Below, one piece after another: positions 31,291-42,049 of a stretch of DNA of 64,000 bases; the stretch's first letter is position 1, and each line of letters opens with the position of its first letter. The translations under genes were made by a program, and so were the position numbers. The notes under the pieces are model-generated. The model was not told the origin of the DNA. It searched no databases and saw only the letters and a list, made by a program, of their open reading frames with translations. Source of the DNA: Bedellia somnulentella (lineage: Eukaryota; Arthropoda; Insecta; Lepidoptera; Bedelliidae); NCBI GenBank assembly GCA_963576735.1, contig OY755198.1, forward strand, positions 2,728,001 through 2,792,000. The letters are read 5' to 3'.

Positions 31291-31480
31291 TGTAACAAAG
31301 AATAGCACTACCCCATTTATTCTAGTGGATGCTAGTAAGAGGCAACTAAGGGTATTGGGGTTTTTTAAGTGACGATGTGGTTGAAGAGCCTTCACTAACA
31401 ACATTTATTTTGCAATCTTATCCCTGTTCAACTTCCAAAGTGGCTAATACATTTTATAGTCTAAAGCTGTGGCTTCAGCA
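31290..31480 (+). mobile_element. SINE-A, diverged (block B)
   Basis: 'gaatagcactaccccattta' to about 'taaagctgtggctt'. Allelic to 5172-5400. Confidence 0.75.
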
Positions 31481-31577
31481 ATAATTTTCGGTAATTTTCA
31501 GTAATAATTTTTACCTTTTGATGCAGAACCCTTATAAAGTAGGACTTTAATATAAATAGGAATATTTAATTACTAAC

Positions 31578-31785
31578 CTGCCTTATCACTAGTTCCAACC
31601 CTAAGGTTATAAGCCGGACAGACAGTGAAATATACCACTTTGAGTCCCGGATAGTTGTCCAAGTAGAATTGTGTCCAAGCGGCTACCACCATGGCCGGGA
31701 CCAAATCTATCTTATTTAGTACCAGGATCATCTCCTTTTTTTGATCCCGGATGTATTTGTATAGAGATGGGGGGAACATACAGGG
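31578..31785 (-). CDS. GNL1: GNL1 exon 5 (haplotype B), G4 motif
   Basis: 208 nt; codes for the same protein segment as 2950-3157, including LVLNKIDLVP. Splice sites conserved. Confidence 0.96.
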
Positions 31786-31825
31786 CTGTGAACAAAAAAT
31801 AAAGGACTTTAGTTCAGAGGGTCCC

Positions 31826-32875
31826 CACTACATCGAGAATGATAATAGGCATACTTATATCTTCTAACCCATATTAAAATTTATTTCTTTCTCCCTCGCA
31901 CGATCGAATTTTCAGATTTTGACATTTCTGAGAACACATGGTGATATTCGACGAGTCGTTGGTTTCATCGAATAGAAAGCGCCGATATTTATATGTTCTA
32001 TACATTCTGTGTACTAAGTATCGGGAATTTGTCAATAAAATAAAAAATACTAATTATTCATCTAAATTTATTTTATCGCCTTCAAAGTAGGCCCCATCCT
32101 AGGCCGCTTCACCCAGTCTTCCATACATTTTTCATAGGCTATTTGCGGTATGGCCTTTAGCTCATTCAGCGAATTTCCTTTTATGGCTTCTATCGACTCA
32201 AAACGTTTTCCTCGAAGTGGTAATTTTAACTTGACAAATAAAAAAAAGTCAGACGGAGCCATATCAGGTGAATACGGTGCTTGGTCGAGAATTTTTGTTG
32301 AATTTTTCGCTAAAATCTCTTTCACTATAATGGCTGTGTGTGATGGTGCATTATCATTGTGCAGCATCCATGAGTTGTGTTGCCACAAATCTGGACGTTT
32401 TCGGCGGATACTCTCACGCAAACGCTTCATGACGCCTAAATAATATTCTTTATTCACTGTTTCTCCCTCTGGAAGGAATTCGGAATGAACCACACCACGG
32501 TCAAAAGTCAAAAAAAACTGTCAGCATCACCTTGATTTTGGAGCGACTTTGCCGCGGTTTTTTGGGTTTCGGCTCGTTTTCGAGACGCCATTCTGAAGAC
32601 TGTTGGCTTGTTTGCATGTCGTACTCATACACCCATGTCTCGTCGCCAGTTATTATACGTTTTTTGAGCGGGATCTGTCATTTAATTTGTTTTAAACTAC
32701 ATTTTTTGTTGGTCATAGTTTTGAGTCCTCGGCGATTACACAGTTACTCGGTTACACAGAGTAGTACATATCAAAATTTCAATTGGCGAATATTCGATCG
32801 TGCGAGGGAGATAGAAATAAATGTTAATATGGGTAGAAGAGATAAGTATGCCAATTATCGTTCTCGGCGCAATAC
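31826..32875. mobile_element. inverted-repeat element with mariner fragment (block B)
   Basis: Allelic to 1845-2905; the transposase relic is on the minus strand at 32068-32660 with the same frameshift in the T-run. Confidence 0.6.
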
Positions 32876-33013
32876 TGTAAGATATGTAAATTAGTTATAA
32901 TATATATAACTAATTATAAGTTATATATATAGATAAAACCCTAACTTATTACAATACCTACGAGAAGAAATATATTACTGCTTTATTAAATGTATAATTA
33001 AATGTATAATGTA

Positions 33014-33142
33014 TAATTCCCTAGCTCTGGCTATCCCTTCAAGGGATTTATAGCCGTGAATAACGTATGTATGTATGTAGTACCGGAAAAACGCCTTAAC
33101 TTTTGTAATAAACAAATTTGACAGTACAAAGTCTGTCGGGTC
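33014..33142 (+). repeat. SINE-A 3' scrap and 'ctgacccgacag' repeat scrap
   Basis: 'tagctctggctatcccttca' to 'gtatgtatgtatg' at 33014-33079, then reversed 'gtacaaagtctgtcgggtca'. Allelic to 1567-1700. Confidence 0.7.
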
Positions 33143-33180
33143 AAATTCAAATTCAAATCATTTATTGCACCTAGTAATGT

Positions 33181-34170
33181 AAAACAAAAACTTCAAATTA
33201 AAAACTAAACAGAAAAATTAAATATTATTATTTTTTATTTAAAAAAGAACCGCCTTCAAAAATCCAACTGAAAAGTATAAAATAATTTTTATTTATTTTA
33301 TTATGTACAACTCTATTCAACTTCTTCTTTTTGAAGTCGGTGCCAAACCAATTTTCATGACAAAGAAGAACGAATATTAGTGGCCCGCCCGCCCAAGTTG
33401 AGTGAGTTTTCCACCCCATCAGCGTATGTCATCCTTATAAACCTTCCTTTTTAATCAATTAATAAAAAAAATCGCATCATAATTCATTTCGTAGTTTTAC
33501 AGATTAAAGTATAAATAAGGATGTCCGTATATCCCAGACAGGGAGAGAGAAAGCGACTTTGTCTTATACTATGTAGTGATTTAGATTCTCGATCGTCTTT
33601 TTACAAAGTGTTAGAAGTATTGGTTGTGCCAACTCGGTGCATGCATGTCTCTGTCGTATTGTTAATTCTGTTAGTTTGAAATCTGATAATCTTACATAAC
33701 TTAACCTAACGTTAGTTTACTATCTCGCTATCTATCTAAAATTATAATTTACTAGTATTTACAGTTTTACGGTGACATGTATATTATGATAATTTCTCTG
33801 CGGAGTGCGACGCATGCACACCAGGCTAAGCACCGCTCACTGTCCCCCAATTCCATCCTATATAAAGCGACGTCGTTGCGAGCGGAAGAAATTTCTTGAT
33901 TTTTGAGCGCGATTGTGTTACCTACTGTTGTTGAGGCACTATCGATTGATTTATTATTCGTATGGTTTTCTCTATGTAGCAATTTTCATTTTGGATTTGT
34001 CTGTTTGGCACCGACTTCAAAAAGAAGAAGTTGAATAGAGTTGTACATAATAAAATAAATAAAAATTATTTTATACTTTTCAGTTGGATTTTTGAAGGCG
34101 GTTCTTTTTTAAATAAAAAATAATAATATTTAATTTTTCTGTTTAGTTTTTAATTTGAAGTTTTTGTTTT
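33181..34170. mobile_element. fold-back element with perfect 168-bp arms
   Basis: 33181-33348 is the exact reverse complement of 34003-34170; the loop is 654 bp. Perfect identity over 168 bp implies recent origin or gene conversion. No transposase was found in the loop. Confidence 0.93.
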
Positions 34171-34314
34171 TCTTTTTTATTTTATACTTTTTAGTGATAA
34201 GTTCTTAAATCACTCTGAGTTTTTTTAGTGAATTAGTGATAGTTTTTGAGAGATAAGTTTTACTGTCCGTTTATTTTATAGTTTTTTTAACAGGTAGTTA
34301 TAATATTTGTTATT

Positions 34315-34680
34315 ATGACTTTAGCCTACTTGTTACTATTTTGTTTACCTGCGGGCCTAGATAGAAAAGCAAAGGATGCTTTAAGGAAAAGTCGCGTAAG
34401 GGAGAACGAAACACCCATCGAAAAAAAACAAAGACTTCAGCAGAGCAAGCACGAGCCGTATTTAAACAAGTTACCGCGTGGGATAAAGCAGCCATCTTTT
34501 ACGCACTTACTTAGTATCGTATACTGCCATCTCATTCTAACCGTTATCGTGTCGATAACTCGTGCTTGCCCTTCAGAATGAGAGAGATCATCAGCGTGCT
34601 GCTCTTGCTGCCGAAACAGATGAGCAAAGAGAAGTTCACCTATCACAAATGCGAAGAAACACTCTTATATATATGTAGCG
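34315..34680 (+). pseudogene. transposon-type protein scrap (ET-QR repeat region)
   Basis: Codes for DALRKSRVRENETPIEKKQR and, after a 130-bp insertion, AALAAETDEQREVHLSQMRR. Such 'R..ETxxQRxxRL' repeats are common in the N-terminal parts of Helitron-type and related mobile-element proteins; assignment is tentative. Confidence 0.45.
34443..34573. mobile_element. miniature inverted-repeat element
   Basis: 'gagcaagcacgagccgtatt' to 'tcgataactcgtgcttgccc'. Third copy of the 18551 family; it interrupts the coding scrap, and 'cttcag' is near both ends. Confidence 0.7.
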
Positions 34681-35014
34681 TTGAGTCGAGTAAAATCCCT
34701 TGATGAGATGGCTTTAAGTGATATGGATTCAAAGAAATTACTTAAATGGTTAAGACCATTCCGAAAGCGCGAAATTCCCCATGACGAAAGCGCCTTGATT
34801 AAAATGACCAGGATGAAAAACATGATGTTGCAATATATATTTTTTTGTTTATTATAATTTAGAGTAATTTATTCATGTTTTTATATACTTTTTTGTTCAA
34901 TAATTCTGTTTATCAACTCTGTTTATTACTAAAAAAACTTTATTAACATATATTGATAAATTTCTGTCTAGTATTGATAACTTTACATACATACTTATAT
35001 TTCAAACTAAGAAA

Positions 35015-35520
35015 CCTCCTTTTTTTCGAGTCGGTTAAAGAACTTTAACCCATCTTCTAAATGTAACGAATACTTTTCTGAAAACCGCATCCAAATAGCT
35101 TAAGCCAAACGTGAGATAATCGCGGACCAACAGACATACATACAGTTCAAACACAACCCCTCCTTTTTTTTTGGTCGGTTAAGGCACTAAAACCTTCTCC
35201 TAAATGTAACGAATACTTTTCTGAAAACCGCATCCAAATAGCTTAAGCCAAACGTGAGATAATCGCGGACCAACAGACATACATACAGGTCAAACACAGA
35301 ACCTCCTTTCTTTTTTTGGTCGGTTAAGGCACTAAAACCTTCTCCTAAATGTAACGAATACTTTCCTGAAAACCGCATCCAAATAGCTTAAGCCAAACTC
35401 GAGATAATCGCGGACAATTATACATACATACATACATACATACATACATACATACATACATACATACATACATACATACAAACAATTGAACTGAGAACCT
35501 CCTTTTTTGAAGTCGGTTAA
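35015..35520 (-). repeat. three ~145-bp tandem repeats and a CATA microsatellite
   Basis: Units share 'ctaaatgtaacgaatacttt' (about 35058, 35200, 35346) and 'gcttaagccaaac'. A (cata)n tract is at 35422-35480. Confidence 0.9.
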
Positions 35521-35580
35521 TAAAATAAAATAAAAATCGTTTTTTACAAGAAACAAGAGTATATAAAGAATGTATCTTAC

Positions 35581-35721
35581 CGTATATCTAACATCAGTTA
35601 TTAACAGTAGAACATCACACATTTCCATGACTCTCCATAATTGCCGCCAAGTTTCTAGATTCAATTCAAAATAGGACATTTCTTTCCAATATTCGGATTT
35701 TTCTAATGTGCTTATGTATTC
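35581..35721 (-). CDS. GNL1: GNL1 exon 4 (haplotype B)
   Basis: 141 nt; same protein segment (ETWRQLWRVMEMCDVLLLIT) and splice sites as 1335-1475. Confidence 0.95.
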
Positions 35722-35751
35722 CTGAAAAAAAAAACATATTGAATTTTAACA

Positions 35752-36004
35752 TAAAATAACATAAACGTTCACGCCGAATATTCTCGAAGGGGTTGGCAGA
35801 AGTACTAATACTTCTGAACATCACGTGACATTGTCACCTGGTGTTCAGAGTACCCACGATTTGCATGGACAGTGTACTCACGTGATAGGGGGCAGGCCTA
35901 TCGCCGTTTTGTACGAATACACTATCACATGACTAAGTACAACTCAGCCATGTGGGTTTCCTCACGATGTTTTCCCTCACCGTTAACAACCGTGATAAAT
36001 TAAC
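35752..36004 (-). mobile_element. SINE-T, 5'-truncated (block B)
   Basis: Allelic to 1048-1305, followed by an expanded (at)n run. Confidence 0.9.
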
Positions 36005-36151
36005 CACCATATATATATATATATATATATATATTGAATTTTAACTTAGAATAGTAACTCACAGATATAGAAAGTATCAAATTAAATTGTAAAATAGTTA
36101 TATAGAGCCAATGGTAATACCATTAGAATAAAAAAACAGAGAAAACATTAA

Positions 36152-36225
36152 GATCAAATGGAGAATGTGCTCAAAAAGACAGGCGTCTGGAGTGTTAAAA
36201 ATTCAAAGACATGTATAAGAAAGTT
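36152..36225 (+). mobile_element. RTE-type LINE scrap
   Basis: 'gagaatgtgctcaaaaagac' is the segment coding ENVLKK in the RTE fragment at 39465-40238. Confidence 0.6.
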
Positions 36226-36560
36226 GATCCTCACAGCCTATATATGTCCCACCAAGGGGCTCGAGCCTACCCTATATAGGGCGATTTGGCCATAGTCCCC
36301 TACGCTGCCCTATTGCGGGTTGGCAGACTAACGACTAATACCGTAACAGTAGCCGGGACCAACGGGTTAACGTGCCCTCCCAAGCACGGAATCATCTTAA
36401 TTTTCGGATAATCAGGTAATTCAAGCCGGCAATATCCTTCTAAGCTGGTTTTAATCTTACAAATTCGGGAATCAAACGGGGAAAGAAGATTAATAAACGT
36501 AGACAATACATCAGAGGTTTCGTCTTTCATACCACAGATATTTCTAACATAGAAACTTAC

Positions 36561-36708
36561 ATTGAAATACCGCTGTTCCTGCTGATCAAGTTGTGCTGGA
36601 GACATGTCAAAATTCCACGGAGGCCTTTTTGGGAATGACAGATCTTCTGGAAAGTAAATGTTTGGATTCACTTCCATGTCAGTTTCTGGGACTGGATTTA
36701 TACCTTTG
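36561..36708 (-). CDS. GNL1: GNL1 exon 3 (haplotype B)
   Basis: 148 nt; joins exon 2 in phase (CT plus C gives Leu). Same protein segment as 327-474. Confidence 0.95.
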
Positions 36709-36759
36709 CTGCAAGAAAAAAGTTTCGTTTTAAACTGTGTTCCGAAGGTCTGCTCTTCA

Positions 36760-37190
36760 CGCCGAGAACAATTACATACTTATCTCTTCTACCCATATTA
36801 ACATTCATCTATTTAAAATTTTATTTTTATTTACTACGCCACCTGCGAAACCCTGTTTACGCTTTAATGTAACATGCCTACCATGTCCCCCACGATACAG
36901 GCTATGCCTAGTGTAGGGGACAACGACCTCTCCAATTGTAAAATTTCGTCACCTAATTACTAAATATCACCTAAAGGTACCTTTGTAATGTAAACTGTTG
37001 TTATTTTGGTTATTGCTGGTGTAAAAATAAATATTTTTCATATTTTTCATCTCTTTCCCTCGCACGATCGAATATTCGGATTTTGATGTGTATAGAAGAA
37101 TACAAATATTACCGCTTTCTATTCGATGAAACCAGCGACAACTACGGAGGTATCGTTGGAATAGTCGAATCTCACCGTGTATTCTCATTC
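36760..37190. other. intron 2 DNA with inverted-repeat family remnants
   Basis: 'cttatctcttctacccatat' (36778) and 'ccctcgcacgatcgaatatt' (37054) are ends of the 1845-2905 family; 37098-37185 matches its interior ('ctttctattcgatgaaacca'). Confidence 0.6.
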
Positions 37191-37364
37191 ATACATACAT
37201 ACATATACTTACGGCTATAAATCCCTAGAAGGGGTAGCCAGAGCTAAGGATGAGAAATGGGTTTAATCTTACAAATTATATTTGTAAGGTTACCACCCCC
37301 CAGGAATTGAACCCGAGACCTCCGTACTTGAAACCAAGCGCTAAACCGCTAGACCACGGAGGCA
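37190..37364 (-). mobile_element. SINE-A 3' scrap and a third, tRNA-derived SINE head
   Basis: 37190-37258 is a SINE-A end. Positions 37299-37364, reversed, read 'cctccgtggtctagcggttt' (A box) and 'cgggttcaattcctgg' (B box), followed by the tail seen at 571-606. The 3' side does not pair with the 5' side, so it is a SINE head rather than a tRNA gene. Confidence 0.65.
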
Positions 37365-37391
37365 GACGTTTACATTCTCGTGACTCGTTTA

Positions 37392-38477
37392 GGGGCCGTT
37401 CAAATATTACGTAAGCAGATTTATTACAATTATTTACCCCCCCATCCCCCTTGTCAGCAAAAGTAAGCAAAGCTCTTACCCCCTCCCCCTATGCTTACGT
37501 AAACATTTTTCATTTTTTTTATATTATAATATAATGTTATTATTATAATTTTAAAATTAAGAAAAGAGATTTAGGATAGAGATTAGATTTGACACAAGAA
37601 ACTGATACAAGAATGTTTGTCCCTCACTCAATACATTTCCTGTATACATTTCTTTCATTATCATCATATTATCATAATTCATGGTCTTTTCTTTGGTTTT
37701 TTTTCATTTTTTTCTTTCTTTCCATGTTTTACTGGACCTGTTTTTTTATGTTTTATATGTTCTTTATAATATATATTTTTTTTCTTTTTTCTAATGTACT
37801 GTTTTTTCATGGGCAATCGCCTTAATTTCGTTCTTTTTTTGTTTTGAAACTGATAACTGTGATCACCCGTCCCTGGCTTTGTAAAACAATTGTATGTTCT
37901 GTGCCATGTTTGTTGTGTTCTCTGTTGGTGGTCAATGAATAAATAAAATTAAAATAAATAAATTACGAACATAACAAACTTATTTTAAATTTTTGGTACA
38001 CATATTAAATTCAAATCCATGATTATAAGTTTTCGAAGACATTGGATTGCTTGGTTTGCCGCTCAGTGTTGCAAGTATGCTCATCTGATTTTGGAATGTC
38101 TACGTTCGTTCTCAACCCAACTTAACTCAAACATTCACGCCCTATATCCCTGAATAATGGGCAGGCCTATCACCGTTTTGTATGAATATACTGTCATTTG
38201 ACTAAGTACAACTTAGCCATGTGGGTATCCTTATGATGTTTTCCCTCACCGTTAACAACTGTATTTACTTTTCTATGAATTTTCTCGATGTGACGATTTA
38301 GTAACTTGACGGAAGCACGATAATGACCACATGTTTTGCATGGTCGACTTTGGTTGTAAAATAACTACTGATGACGTAATCATCGTCTAGACTCCCCTAC
38401 CCCCATGTCATCCAAAATAAGCAATACAAAGACCCCCCCACCCCTCCATAGTGCTGACGTAATACTTGAACGGCCCC
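37392..38477. mobile_element. PIF/Harbinger-like element with TTA duplication
   Basis: Ends 'ggggccgttcaaatattacg' and its inverted near-copy (38450-38477), flanked by TTA on both sides. A 3-bp TWA duplication and GC-rich ends suit PIF/Harbinger. The interior holds a LINE 3' end (about 37590-37960, 'caatgaataaataaaatt') and a SINE-T scrap (38125-38270). No transposase seen. Confidence 0.65.
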
Positions 38478-38603
38478 TTACATTTGACATAACATTGCCA
38501 TCGACAATAAGATAATAGATACAAGGAGGTTGCGTTATTGTAGTTTGTGTCCACTTCCAAAAAAAAATATTTCTGTCTCGCTCACACAATCGAATATTCG
38601 TAA

Positions 38604-38730
38604 TAAAAACATAAACATTCAAGCCGAATATTTCCGAAGGAGTTGGCAGTGGTACTACCTCTGAACATCACGTGACTTTGTTACCTGGTGTTCAGAGTAC
38701 CCACATTTTGCATGGACAGTGTACTCACGA
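38604..38730 (-). mobile_element. SINE-T 3' fragment
   Basis: 'aaacattcaagccgaatatt' to 'gcatggacagtgtactcacg'. Confidence 0.75.
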
Positions 38731-38771
38731 ATATTCGATTTTTGACATTTCTGATATATGAGAATAAATTT

Positions 38772-39014
38772 GCTGTGTAGTGCCGGCTTAGAATAGCACT
38801 ACCCCATTTCTTCCGGTGGGTGTATGTAAGAGGCGACTAACGGTATTGGGGTTTTTAAAGGATTTTTGGGCGATGCGGTTGAAGACACATCACCAAAAAC
38901 CTTTATTTTACCATCTTTTCCCCACTCAACTTTCCAAAAGTGGCTGAGGAAATTTAAATTTCTTAGCTCTGGCTACCCCTTCTAGGGATTTATAGCCGTG
39001 AGTATATGTATGTA
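38772..39014 (+). mobile_element. SINE-A ending at exon 2 donor
   Basis: Complete copy; its 'gtgagtatatgtatgt' tail runs straight into the exon 2 splice donor (39014-39019). Confidence 0.9.
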
Positions 39015-39019
39015 CTTAC

Positions 39020-39167
39020 AGGGCATTTTCTTTCTTCATTTGCAACTCTGCCTCACTCTCTCTGTAGAATTTGAGCGCATATCTGTTTCTATCACCCCTG
39101 CCACCCCTGTTTCTACTGGGCTGGTAATTCATTGCTATCACATCATGACTACTGTTTCCCGGAGAGC
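39020..39167 (-). CDS. GNL1: GNL1 exon 2 (haplotype B)
   Basis: Acceptor 'gatttaag', donor 'gtaagt'; 148 nt. It starts with two bases that complete exon 1's last codon (A+GC, Ser) and ends two bases into the codon completed by exon 3. Encodes SPGNSSHDVIAMNYQPSRNR then DRNRYALKFYRESEAELQMK. The RNRYALKF.(R/Q)E(S/T) segment is conserved in GNL1 N-terminal regions. Matching phases on both sides support it strongly. Haplotype A exons 1-2 lie left of the window. Confidence 0.9.
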
Positions 39168-39408
39168 CTTAAATCAACATAAAGGTTTTCTTGAAATACA
39201 ACAACATATAGCTAGGCAGAGCTTCAGATTATTTTATTAATATAAAAAAGGAATCAAAATTTTGTTATTTTTATTATAAAAACAGAAAATTTGTTATTTT
39301 TATATCCAAAAGTGGAAAACTATAACTGCTTTTAATCAAATAGCTGACTTTTCTCTAAATAATATAAATTACTTGACCAATCTTAACCTCAGTAACTACT
39401 GATACTCA

Positions 39409-40238
39409 TACATGCATACATACATATTCTCACCCTGTTAGTTCCCATTGGGGTATATAATATATTGAATATTGCATGTGCGTCTTTTGAAAAAAAGGGG
39501 ATGAGGGTGAATGTGGACAAAACAAAAACTATGGTTTTTGAGAGAGAGGTGAATATGACCGAATTCGTGATTGAGATTAATGGTAAGAAAGTGGAACAAG
39601 TGAAAGAGTTTGTATATTTGGGAAGTCTGTTTACTAGGGATGGAAAGTGTGATGAAGATATCAAGAGAAGAGTGAAAAAGGGTAATGCGGTAAATGGAGC
39701 ACTGGATAGTCTAATGTCTAGTCAGTCGGTGTCTGAAAAGGCCCGAATGGCTGTGCATGATGCTGTCCTCGTTCCTACGCTTATGTATGGCAGTGAATGT
39801 TGGGTGTGGCAGAAGAAGCATGAAAGTAGAGTGAATGCAGTAGAAATGAGATCCCTCAGAAAAGTTTGTAATGTAAGGTTATGTGATCGTGTGAGGAATG
39901 ATGTGATTCGTGAAAGGTGTGGTGTACAAGATGATATTGTAAGAAAGATAGAAAGAGGAATGTTGAGATGGTTTGGGCACATAGAGAGGATGGATGACAG
40001 TAAATTGGTGAAAGAGATCTATAGAGCCAATGTGGAAGGTAATGTTAGTAGAGGACGACCTCGGAGGACACATTTAGATCAAATAGAAAATGTGCTCAAA
40101 AAGGCAGGTGTCCGAAGTATGAAGAATAAAAGAGCATGTATGAAAAGATTGATGGATGTGAATGAAGCTAGAGAGGTTTGTCAGGATCGTACAAAGTGGC
40201 GATCGATAGTCTCTGCCTACCCCAATGGGAACTACTGA
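39409..40238 (+). pseudogene. RTE-type LINE, C-terminal RT portion
   Basis: Open frame 39465-40238 of 257 codons: VNVDKTKTMVFERE, VKEFVYLGSLFTRDGKCDED, VLVPTLMYGSECWVWQKK and MLRWFGHIERMDD. This is the thumb and C-terminal part of RTE-clade RTs; the endonuclease and catalytic RT part are missing (5' truncation). A short reversed 3' end lies in front (39409-39455). Confidence 0.88.
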
Positions 40239-40438
40239 TACTCACGGCTTTAAATCCCTAAAAGGGGTAACCAGAGCTAAGGAATTCAAAATTCCTTAGC
40301 CAATTTTGGAAGTTGCATGGGGAAAAGATTGTAAAATAAAGGTTGTTGGTGATGGGTCTCCAATTGCATCGCCCAAAAATCCCTGAGAAAGCCCCAATAC
40401 CATTAATCGCCTCTTAGTGCTATTCTAAGCTGACACTA
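40238..40438 (-). mobile_element. SINE-A, reversed
   Basis: 'tgatactcacggctttaaat' to 'attctaagctgacactaaa', partly shortened at the head. Confidence 0.85.
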
Positions 40439-40441
40439 AAA

Positions 40442-40559
40442 CCATATATTATTACCATCTTTTCCCCAATCAACTTCCAAAAGTGGCTGAGGAATTTTTC
40501 ATTCCAAAGCTCTGGCTACCCCATTCAGGGATTTATAGCTGTGAGTATATGTATGTATG
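40442..40559 (+). mobile_element. SINE-A 3' half
   Basis: 'accatcttttccccaatcaa' to 'gtgagtatatgtatgtatg'. Confidence 0.85.
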
Positions 40560-40859
40560 ACAACCTAACAGTATTAATTAAAGTAACAAAGATAGTTCAG
40601 CAGTTGTGAAAGCAGGAGATTCATAAATTTAGGTCATGATGTATATTTTCTTCTCAATATCTTCATAAGTCAGATGTGTTGATAATTTATCAAGTTAGTC
40701 ATTGATGACAGATAACAATGACAGAAAATCCACAAACTGAGGCGTCTCAAATCATGTGCCAGGCAAGCAGCCATAGGCCTGCCACCTATCGAAACATTGC
40801 CTAAGCAAAATATGGGTTCTTTGAACAACATGTGACAAAAATATCATACAATAATTATA

Positions 40860-41085
40860 AATATCTAGCTGACCCGACAGTCTTTGTACTGTGAATTTGC
40901 TTATGCTAACCTTTAGGTATTTTTTCTGGTACTCTGAGTTCAATCAGGCGTGAATATTGTATGTTATGATTTGGGTCATTATCTAGCATACTGCTAAATT
41001 TCATTCATATACATTCTGTGATTGAGACACCGTTTTACTTCAAATACACAAACATCTGAAGTTTCACATTTATAAAATTAATTCG
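40860..41085 (+). repeat. lepidopteran interspersed repeat
   Basis: Starts 'ctagctgacccgacagtctt' and ends 'aagtttcacatttataaaat'. Confidence 0.65.
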
Positions 41086-41104
41086 ATTTGTAATTCTAAC
41101 TTAC

Positions 41105-41198
41105 TTGACAGCAATATAGTTTTATTCTGCTTCTTAGATTGCATTTGCTGCTTCTTGGCTTTCCCACTGAACGGGGTCTTGCGGCGAGCTTGAGGCAT
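41105..41198 (-). CDS. GNL1: GNL1 exon 1, start codon (haplotype B)
   Basis: ATG at 41198-41196. Encodes MPQARRKTPFSGKAKKQQMQ and SKKQNKTILLS, then donor 'gtaagt' one base into a codon. The basic, Lys-rich N terminus (KTPFS.K.KK.Q) is the usual GNL1 start and likely a nuclear/nucleolar targeting signal (inference). Exons 1-8 of B plus 9-11 give 1668 nt, 555 aa, against about 600 in mammals. Confidence 0.93.
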
Positions 41199-41614
41199 GA
41201 TGGAGCTTAAAAAGAAAATAAAAACATAATAAACATAAATGTTCACGCCGTTTATCCCCGAAGGGGTTGGCAGAGGTACCAATGCTTCTGAACTCACATG
41301 GCAGCGCCATCTAGTGTCCAGAGAAGGTACCCACGTAAAAAAATTAAATAAAATAAAATAAAAAAATAATTAAATAAAATAAACAGAAAATACATCGATT
41401 ATACTAAAGTATAATTGATAATACAGTGCAAATTAAGGAGTAGATTTTATGAATGAGAAATAATGGCGTGAGTATTTATATGTATGTATGTCCATTATTT
41501 ATACTAACCGGCATCTTTATACCAGACAACACAACACGTGTGAACATTGAACACAAATTTCGTATATAAATTAGGTAGATTCAGATAATATAATAAGTTA
41601 TAAAATTACATACC
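41199..41614 (-). other. probable 5' UTR intron of GNL1
   Basis: Just before the ATG there is an acceptor-like 'tattttctttttaag' (about 41209-41225). At 41614 a strong donor 'gaag|gtatgtaa' ends a possible noncoding first exon. A SINE-T fragment (41222-41336, '...gttcacgccgtttatccc') fills the 3' end of this intron. Confidence 0.5.
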
Positions 41615-41760
41615 TTCGTTGATCGTACACAGAAAATTATTTTTAATTCAAATTTATTCCTCGGTACACGATTTATATATATACGAGTAAGCCTAATAAG
41701 TTCGAGAAATTTACTTGTGTTTACAATTTTTTACTTATTTTTGTCTGTTTTGACATATCG
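41615..41760 (-). promoter_or_regulatory. candidate GNL1 first exon and core promoter
   Basis: Reverse strand has 'atatatataaatcgtgtacc' about 60-90 bp before the donor at 41614. A TATA-like reading is possible, but no transcription start can be proved from sequence. Confidence 0.3.
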
Positions 41761-42049
41761 GTAGTGCAGTGACCATAGAGTAAAGTAATACACTGGATCA
41801 GGGGCTGGAAACTTCCTTACATCCTCACTTTGTGATTTTTAACAGCGCAATCTATTACCGTTCCACCAGAACTTATTAAAAAAGCGCGCCGTAATTTGCA
41901 TATTCATCAATAGATGGCACTGTTGGTAATTCCTTCCTACGTCACGGTATGATTTCTTCTTTATTAGAGTATATAAACCTAAAATTTTTTGCAATATTTT
42001 TACAAGGAAAATTATAAAAAACGATGAAGGATCGTGTCTACTTCACATA

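Larger units (their letters stand above)
33145..35520. mobile_element. composite insertion in intron 4 (block B only)
   Basis: In haplotype A the flanks are joined ('attttattttatatacatta'). The insert holds a fold-back element (33181-34170), a coding scrap (34315-34680) and tandem repeats ending 'ttttttgaagtcggttaa', a widespread lepidopteran repeat end. Confidence 0.75.

Noticed and set aside
33767..33982. 71-codon minus-strand frame in the fold-back loop
   Set aside because: No recognisable motif and no splice signals; length expected by chance.
37299..37364. A genuine tRNA gene
   Set aside because: A and B boxes are present, but the acceptor ends do not pair and a SINE tail follows.
24854..41198. 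A true inverted duplication of GNL1
   Set aside because: Exact contig-end overlaps, fixed 200-N gaps and single-copy exons 9-11 favour allelic haplotypes; kept open pending read evidence.
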